A stretch of DNA of 64,000 bases, taken from Notamacropus eugenii. Taxonomy: Eukaryota > Chordata > Mammalia > Diprotodontia > Macropodidae. Shown here in pieces: positions 56,541-64,000 of the stretch. Each line of letters starts with the position of its first letter. The first letter of the stretch is position 1. A program made the translations under genes and the position numbers. Below the pieces are notes generated by a model, which was given only the letters and a program-made list of their open reading frames with translations, was not told the DNA's origin and ran no database searches. The stretch covers positions 263,525,008-263,589,007 of the forward strand of contig NC_092872.1 in assembly GCF_028372415.1 (NCBI RefSeq), read 5' to 3'.

Positions 56541-57350
56541 GGAGGTAGAAGAGGACAGGGATAAGAGAAAGGAAGTAGGCAGGTAATTAAAGAGAGGGCA
56601 GATGAAGGAAATATTTCTCAGAAGTAATACATTATAAGAGAGAGTAGTTAAATACACACACACACACACACGCACGCACGCACGCACACAGAGACAGACA
56701 GACAGACAGACATACACAGACAGAGGCAGAGGCAGAGACAGAGACCCAGAATCAAACACAGACAGAGAGGGAAGAAAATTTGATAGAAGGAAATTAATGG
56801 AAATCATGATTCTCAACGTGAATGAGATGAACTTAACTATAAAACTGAAGCAAATAGCAGAATGGATTAGAAATCAGATTCCAACAATATATTGCTTCCA
56901 AGAGAGTCACTTGAGACAGAAAAGCCCACACAAAATAAAGTGCTGGAAGATAAGTTATTCTGCTTCATCTCAGGTTAAAAGGGAGGGGGTGCACAATCAT
57001 GATATCAATCAAGAAAACAAAAGCGAAACGTCTTAATTATAAAAGATATATTTCACTAATAGCACCATTGGTTATAAAATTATATTAAAACTAAATCTAC
57101 ACGTACCAATAGGAGAACATCCACATTCTTAAAGGAAAATCTAAATTCTTATAGAAAGAAAGAGAAAGTAAAACTATACTGGTAGGGGACCTCAACTTTC
57201 CCCTCTTAGAACTAGATACATTTAACCATAAGGTAAGAATGAAATGAATGAGATAAACATAATTCTAGTAAAGTTAGATATCATAGACTTCACAAATATT
57301 GACCATATATTAGTACATTCAAAAACTTACAATTGCATAAAAAAAAAAAA
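56541..57350 (+). mobile_element. L1 fragment: spacer and ORF2 endonuclease start
   Basis: A purine-rich spacer, a CA/GACA simple repeat (about 56655-56755), then the endonuclease start at 56797 (MIMILNVNEM-type, with EWIRNQIPTIYCFQESHLRQ: the Q-E-S-H motif) and VGDLNF near 57180-57200 (the G-D-x-N motif). It ends at about 57350 without reverse transcriptase. Confidence 0.75.
56655..56755. repeat. CA/CG-interrupted then GACA/GAGGCA simple repeat
   Basis: CACACA, then GCACGCAC, then CAGACAGA and GAGGCAGAG blocks. It lies just upstream of an L1 ORF2 start, where other copies have a short 'agacacag'/'acacacag' seed. Confidence 0.9.
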
Positions 57351-58429
57351 CCCACAGACATAAAACTCATATCAAGGATGAAAAAAAGTCCCTACCCTCA
57401 ACGAGTATATGATAAATTATGAGAGATTATATGTATGCATATAAATATACAGAAATTAAATACTAAGTAAATACAAGGTAGTACTGGTGTGTGCATGGGG
57501 GGGGATCAAGAGAAAGTTTATGTAGAAGGTCATATGATTAAGTAAGTTTTAAAGAAGTAAGACATTCTGTAAGGAGAAGAGAAGGCAAAGTTTGTTGGTC
57601 ATCAGATACAGAAAGCATAAAGATGGAGTGATAAGAGATAGAAGGTAGGATAATCCACTAAAAGTAAAATATATAGACCCAATGAAATCCAACAAGCATT
57701 TATAAATTCACATAAATTAACCTGCTCTATTCCTCTTGTTCAGTACTTGGATCAACTTATCATTGACTTAGGGTGTGTATCTAAGAATTATCTAGTATGG
57801 GATGATATAGATAGTATGAACATCCAACTGAATATCATAGCTTAGATAAATGGAATGTTTCATCCATTTTTTTTCTCCTTTTTGTATGATTTGGCGAAAT
57901 ACATTTGAATGGTTATAAATCTCATCTTGAAAGTTCTTTAAAGTTTTCTGCACCTGATTTTGTCAACATAAAGATAACTTCAAACAAGAACATTTAGAAT
58001 GTGCTTACTATATACACATAGGGAAACCCCTTTAAATTACTCTGTGTTTGATCATTTATATGATAGTGATGAACGCTTGGTAAATAAGTACTTTTGTGTC
58101 TCATTTGATGTTAATGATCAGATGTATTGATGAGTCAATTTTCTTTTAATAATCCCAGTCTCCCTGAATAAAAACTTTTTTTTTCATACCACTTCCCTCT
58201 CCTCTATGCTCAAATGCTAAGCATTTAAATGTTCACCTGGTGTTTTTGAACAAGGAATACAAGAATGTCTAAGAATCAGAATCATGCAGAGGGTATGGGC
58301 ATTTGAGTAGTGGACTTTGAGCAAATCTCCATTCCTTAACAATAAAAGCTTACATAGGATAACTCAACTAAATAATGTTACAGAAGATACTAATGAACAA
58401 AAAAAATGATGATCACAATATTCTCCTAG
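57351..58429. other. Gene-free sequence
   Basis: 57370-57660 may be an L2/MIR3-like internal segment ('gtccctaccctcaacgagta', 'aatacaaggtagtactgg'). Elsewhere nothing is recognisable. Confidence 0.4.
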
Positions 58430-59290
58430 TCACCTAGGCAAAAACTTCAACGTCATCCTCAATTTTTTACTCCCTCCCATCCCCTGTATCCAATCTACTA
58501 CCAAGTCCTATTGTCTCTACCTTCATCATATCTCTAGTATACATCCATTTCTTTCCTCTAACAATCCACTTCTGCCCTCTAATTATGCAAACACTCTGGT
58601 ACAGCCTCTCATCACATCATCCTTGGAGTGTTTAAATAACACTCTGGTTTAAGTCCTTTCCTCAAGTGTTTCCCTATTCTTATCCATCTTCTTTTAACAT
58701 ATTAACTGATCTTTCTAATCTATATATATGACCATATCACCACTTATTCTATAAATTTAAGTGGCTCCCTATTACTTACAGGATCAAATTGAAAAAAAAA
58801 TAACCTTTCATAACCTTTCCTTTCATAACCCAGCATTTCATATCTTTCTAATCTTTTCATACTTTTCTCCCCTCCACATTCTTTGTGATCCAGCAACACC
58901 ATCCTTCATATTGTTCCTTACACACAGAACTCCATCTTCTTACTTTTTATTTGCTTTTAAAAAATTAATTATTCTTAACTTAAGAAATAAAAACAGCATT
59001 TCCACAATGTTTTTCAATGGTGATGTTCTCCCTTCTTTCAACTTCCTAGCTTCTATTCATTCTTTCAATCTTAGTTAAAATACAATTTTCTATATGAAGT
59101 CATCCCCTCCCATTTTCCATCTGATACCACCTCCAAATTACCCCCATATAGTATATTTTGTGCATAAATGGTTTACTTCTTGATTTCCCCACAAAACTAT
59201 AAGACATTGAGATTAGAGACTTTTCCCCTTTTCTTTGTCTCTCCAACACTTAGCATACTGACTGACATATAGTAGTCACTTATTAAAGAC
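58430..59290 (+). mobile_element. L2/L3-like (CR1 group) 3' region
   Basis: Long pyrimidine-rich stretch with L3/L2 phrases in order: 'aagtggctccctattacttacaggatcaaattg' in parts, 'cataacctttcctttcataa', 'ctccacattctttgtgatcc', 'aacacttagcatactgactg', 'catatagtagtcacttattaa'. The 105-codon frame at 58761-59078 is a translation of this repeat. It is broken by indels. Confidence 0.65.
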
Positions 59291-62039
59291 TTGATGCCTT
59301 GATTCATAGGTTCCAAGACAAAAATGAGTAAAAACTGATGTCAGTCTGTATTTTCCATTATTCCCCTTATGATGTAAAAAGCAAGCAATGAACAAACCCA
59401 TAAGTTGGGTGAAACCCTCCAACAAATTTGTAGTATGAATTCCACAATAGGAGCACAAAATAGACAGTGATTGTTAGCCTGTGAGGTGTAGCAGTAGGGA
59501 ATCCCATACAAACAAGCTCAGAGATCTATTTGATCAATCTGGCAAGACAGTGAGATCTAAACATTTTTTTTCTATATCAAATATTCAAATATATTTTATT
59601 ATATATATTTCTATAAAGTGAGATTGAAGTGAGAAGACACCAACAATAATGGTTCAATTCTAATCTAGTCTAGATAATGGGCATATAATCTTAGTTAAGT
59701 TATAGATAGTGATTATTTCACTTGCTTTAAAATAGTAGTACTTGTCACAGTTACTGAATTTGTCAAGCACAGTGTAGCGAAAGTGTACTTTGGACATGAA
59801 ATGATGAGAGTATAGAAATATTGAATAGCGGTCAGAAATTCATTCACAGTCCATAATGTTTCAGTTCATGATATTTTTTCTTACAACTGGAGTAACCATA
59901 ACATTATTTAAGAAAATATACTTCATAGAGATTGATTTCATTAAGTTCATTGTTCTTCAAACTACATGGTTATCTTTGTGTAATCTATGATGCCCTAAAA
60001 GCATTTTCCGTGTACTCAAGCACAGAAATCCTTCAGACGACTACAGTGACTTCTAGTACATAGCCCAGTCACTATTTCAAAGAAATTCATGACAGAAATT
60101 ACATTTAGGGAAGAACTATCAGCTCAGACAAAGGTGAAGCTATTAATGTTTAATCATATACCTACATGAAGTTTTAGAACTATAAGTGACAATAGAGGTT
60201 GTTTAGCGACCTTTTTGATCTTAGAGACCAAATATTTTTTGGTTCCCATAATCATTGATTTTCATCAAATCTTCCAACCCTCCTTCCCAATAGGAAATAA
60301 ATAAATACTACAGTTTACCATAAATGTGTGCATGCGTAACGAAATAGATTCATTGGTTTCAATAATATAACATAGTTATTCACAAAATATTTGTTGTATC
60401 CCCTGACAAGCTTCTTTTTCTCTACAAGGTACCTGAATTCAAGTTAGCAATCCTTTACATAGTAAAAACTCCTCATTTTACATAAACACTGAAAGCAGAT
60501 ACTGATATCATCCACAATCTATAGTTGAAGAATGGTTTATGAGAGAAAGGGCCAATCATATGTCCAAGTTTTGAGTCTGATGTATGAAAGTATGTATGTA
60601 CTTTGTATGTATGATCCTGGGCAAGTCATTTACTACCTAAGTAGAAAAATTAATTCTTTAATTCTATAAACTAAAGATTAGTTGATTGGTATCAGTGGAT
60701 GGAATTAATAGAGTACCACATACTGTTGAAATTATAAGTCCAGATACTCTAAAAATTATGTTTACATATATACATATGTTTATGTGTGTACTTATACATA
60801 CACATATTATATATGAATATAGTTTTGAAAATATATATTCTAAAAGCAAGGTTATATAATAGAGAGAGGGTAGAATGTGGACAGGATGTACAATTTGAAG
60901 AAAGCTCAGAAGCTATAATGAGACAGCAGGGAAAAGAATGTTCCTTGAGCCTTAGGAGACAGAGAGTTGGTCTTAAAGACAAGAACTAAATTCAAGTTTT
61001 GGCTTTGACTCATAATACCCATGTAATCCTTTGTCAGCGATGAGATGTCAGTGGTCAGGACAAATTTGTAAGACTGAAAACTGAAGAATTATTATGGACC
61101 TTCATTGGTGATGTTGGGACCTTCAAGAGGATGCTCAAAAGGGTCAAAAGTTATAGTCCTAAATAGAAATAATGACAATAACATTTCCATTTGAAATTAA
61201 ACCATTCGTTTGTTGAATGCATCCACTTTCCTTCTCTCTGAAAAACTCTGGTGGTAGGCAAGGTGCTCCCTAAAGGCTTTCAAGTCTCTCTATGGATTTA
61301 TAATCTCAAAGAACTATATAAAGAGGTAATTTCGAAGGACTACCTCAGTAATAGCTGCTGGACAACGGGAAAAAAAGTGGTTATATCCAGTCAGAAATGA
61401 AAGCAGCAACATTTTCCCAATTGGGTAGGAGCTATCACATCAACACTCAGTGTGCTCAACCATGACCAATGCTGACTTAAGTTATAATACAAAGAGGAAA
61501 CTAAACTCCACATGCACATTTTGATTTAGGTATAGTGGAACTATTAAATGACTTTGAAAATGACAATCATGAACAACTGCAGAAGACAGAGGCTGAAATC
61601 AACCATTACCAAAAGTGTCTTACCCAAGCAAATCTGAGATAGTTCCCCTCTCCTTCAGCTCCTACTGCAAATTGCATTGTTATTTTTGTTATTGTTGTCA
61701 TTATCATTGCTGTTATGTAATACTTGAAGTCCAGTGATACATTTTTTTTTTATTTTCCAATTAAGAAAAGACAATCCATTAAAGTGTGAACCTATATTCT
61801 TAAGATACCTAGTGGACTTTGGAAAAAGTTGTTTATGACCTTTTCAACTACAGGTCAGCTACCTGAGCTGATGCTTGTCTGTAAGGTACTACAGCTTTAG
61901 GAGTTAAAAAAGCATTTTGAGACTGCAAAAAGAAATAACTTTTAAATATGAGGTAATACAGTATATTAAAAAGGAAACACTTTTGAATTTTTCAGTGAAA
62001 TAAGAGCAAAACCATTTCATTGTCACACATTAATGAATA
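59291..62039. other. Gene-free sequence
   Basis: Nothing recognisable beyond short TA/TG repeats at about 60765-60840 and MIR-like text near 60600-60630 ('gatcctgggcaagtcattta'). A frame near 61505-61720 ends in an ATT/GTT-rich run that mimics a membrane segment; I do not regard it as a gene. Confidence 0.45.
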
Positions 62040-62165
62040 TAAATGTTTATGTGTATACACATACATACACTCATATATACATATATATACATACACTCAT
62101 ATATACATATATATATATACATGCACGTAAATATATATGTACATACATATATGTGATAGCATATG
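62040..62165. repeat. TA/CA compound simple repeat
   Basis: ATACATACACTCATATATACATATATATACAT-type phrases repeat twice (near 62065 and 62095) with short alternating TA/CA blocks. Confidence 0.85.
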
Positions 62166-62234
62166 ATTATATACATTTAAGCATATAAACATTGATATAG
62201 GTTGATCTATCATCTATTTATCTGCCTTTTTTTA

Positions 62235-62585
62235 GATTGATAAACATCTATTCTTCCATTTTACAAATGAGAAAAACTGAGGTCAAAGGTGTCAAAGGAT
62301 CTATGCAAGGTCAAATCGGGAAAAGTAGTAGACATTCAGTTTGAAAATGGGAAGCAAATAGATATTTGGAGTGTGAGAAGAAAAAATAAAACATGATATT
62401 AGTACCATTTAAGAGATAGAGCTTTAGTTTAGAATTATAACTGGAAGGAAGATTACAGGTTCTATGGTACAACATATGTATTTTAGAGATAAAGAACTAG
62501 TGCTCAGAAAGGTCAAAGGACTTCCCCAAAGTCACATAGGTCATAAATGATGAGGCTAGGATTTGAAAGTTAGAGGTAAGTATAT
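62235..62585 (-). repeat. Two MIR-like fragments
   Basis: 62250-62340 ('cattttacaaatgagaaaaactgagg', in parts) and 62435-62585 ('aactagtgctcagaaaggtc', 'ccccaaagtcacataggtca', 'aggatttgaaagtt') both follow the minus-strand MIR layout. Confidence 0.6.
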
Positions 62586-62639
62586 CCTTCTATAAAGTGA
62601 AGAAAAATGAAAAATGAACTTTAAGCCATGTTGAATTTT

Positions 62640-62955
62640 TTGTCGGTATGCTTTCTCAGTCTTTCCCCATGCCCTCATTACCTCTGCCTCACAGAGTTCT
62701 CATCTTCCTTGAAGATACAGATCAAACATCATCTTCTGCATGAAACTTTTCCTGTTCCCCTGATGCTAATATTCTTAATCCCTAATTACCTGTTATTTAA
62801 CCCCTTTGCATAAGTTGGTATTCAATAAATTTATATTTGTGTTGCATGGATTTAAATTTACTTGTCTTCCCCATTAGACAATAAGCTTTTGGTAAGTAGG
62901 GATTGAACTGTGCTTGGCACATAACAGGAGCTTAATAAGCACTTTTGTTTCATAG
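62640..62955 (+). mobile_element. L2/L3-like 3' end
   Basis: 'tcatcttctgcatgaaacttttcctgttcccc' in parts, 'ccccattagacaataagctt', 'gaactgtgcttggcacataa' and 'caggagcttaataagcactt' give the classic 3' end order of L3/L2 elements. Confidence 0.75.
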
Positions 62956-64000
62956 ATTAGATTTCAGGATACTTTAAAATGGGTGTGACTTATTGGAAGG
63001 ACAGTTTGCTGTTTCTCAGGTGGCTATCAGGACAGTGTTGAAGATAAACTTCTGGGTCTAGAATCAGAAAATAAAGGATCAAATAACAGTCCTTTCTAAT
63101 ACTGAGTAAGTCATGGACTCCCTCATGGCTTTGATTTCTTCACTAGCAAAAATGAATGGAGTGAGTTAATGACATCTTATTGAGAGTCCTTCATCTTTAC
63201 TTCTGTGATCCTATGAAATTTGCCTGGAAGTCAGGGAAAGAAAGACATTAATTTTAATTAGCTTGATTAAAGTCAAATTTATCGATTTGAAATAGGGTAT
63301 TCTACTGATTTGCCTTCATGAATACCAGCATGACTAAGTTGGTGAAACGTCTTCAACTCAGAGATGACACTGAACTGGATTAGATAGGAAGTTGCTTCTG
63401 CACTCAAAGAAAGATTGAACTGTTGCATGGAAGTTCAATGTCCAAATGTAAAACAAAAATATACGGAGAATCATACTTGTTTATCCTCAGAATATGTCTT
63501 TAGGAGCAATTTCAAAAGAACATGATTGGAATGAAATGAAAGTAATGCTTCCCATACAGTTACTTCCAACGCAAATATCTTTCACTCAACAGAAAGTAAT
63601 TGAAACTGCTCTAAAAATCAAAGAGGAAAAATTTTCTCAAGGCAAAAAATGAATTAACAATAAAGTCTGTGTGCGTGTGTTTCCCCATAACAGAGAGGGG
63701 GATGGAAAAGTTTAAATAAATGCATGAAATCAGTCAATGAATTGTGGTGGAAAAAGATATTTCCCTCTCCATCACAAGGATGAGATATGGGAATATAGGA
63801 TATTTCTTTAAATAATGAGTTGCTAAAACAAATGATTACAAACTCTTGAGGAACTATGATTTCAATCGCAAAGACACATATGGCATTAGGTAGCACTCTT
63901 ATTTTACTTTTGAAGAAAGCAAGGCTCAGAATGATGGCATGATCTGTCCAAAGTCACACAGATAGTGCGTGTCCAAATAATTATTTCTTCACAGTTAACT
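62956..64000. other. Gene-free sequence with MIR-like pieces
   Basis: 63045-63215 reads as a plus-oriented MIR-like repeat ('ctgggtctagaatcagaaaa', 'tgagtaagtcatggactccc'). 63905-63975 is a minus-oriented piece ('tgtccaaagtcacacagata') cut by the window edge. No gene. Confidence 0.5.

Noticed and set aside
58761..59078. 105-codon frame
   Set aside because: It is a chance frame in the pyrimidine-rich L2/L3-like 3' region, without the expected ORF2 C-terminal residues in phase.
61505..61740. Frame with an acidic/Gln-rich part followed by a hydrophobic run resembling a membrane anchor
   Set aside because: The hydrophobic run is encoded by an ATT/GTT simple stretch, the frame has an internal TAG, and no homologue comes to mind.

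Overview
The window looks like ordinary nuclear DNA from a marsupial: AT-rich, packed with old interspersed repeats, and without a recognisable multi-exon host gene. The marsupial call is inference from the repeat mix: L1 copies with a marsupial-type 3' end, half-LINE-1 (HAL1-type) elements holding only ORF1, SINEs with an RTE-type tail, an RTE endonuclease fragment, and many MIR/MAR1-like CORE-SINE and L2/L3-like fragments. I cannot name the species. No bacterial or phage features are present.

The only intact recognisable protein reading frame is a retrocopy of CRIPT (cysteine-rich PDZ-binding protein) at 8371-8676 on the minus strand. It is a complete intronless 101-codon frame with its UTRs, an ATTAAA signal and a short tail remnant, flanked by a perfect 17-bp target-site duplication. 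It sits inside the ORF2 endonuclease region of an older plus-strand L1.

Layout. 1-5180: old unique DNA with MIR-like fragments. 5181-9540: L1 'A' split by the CRIPT retrocopy. 9600-12750: remnants of ancient L1/HAL1 elements and an L1 3' end. 12750-15465: degraded HAL1 (minus). 15470-27200: mostly old sequence with SINEs, an internally deleted RTE element, L2/L3-like 3' ends, CA/TA simple repeats and a candidate solo LTR (26521-27003). 27211-29958: nearly full-length HAL1 (minus) with target-site duplication. 30000-40860: SINEs, L1 3' fragments and a large tetranucleotide array. 40860-44480: HAL1 fragment with a small internal inversion and very large dinucleotide repeats, then two L1 pieces head to head. 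46100-57350: a dense L1/HAL1 nest, with a plus-strand HAL1/L1 carrying a repeated ORF1 half, an L1 'B', and a full-length HAL1 (52478-55390, minus) inserted into L1 B with a 13-bp duplication. 57350-64000: old sequence with L2/L3 and MIR fragments.

No genes act together here. What can be reconstructed is an insertion history: older L1 copies served as targets for younger L1-machinery products (CRIPT mRNA, HAL1 RNA), and simple tracts inside these elements grew into long microsatellites. No L1 copy in the window keeps the reverse-transcriptase core, so the enzymes that made these insertions came from elsewhere in the genome.
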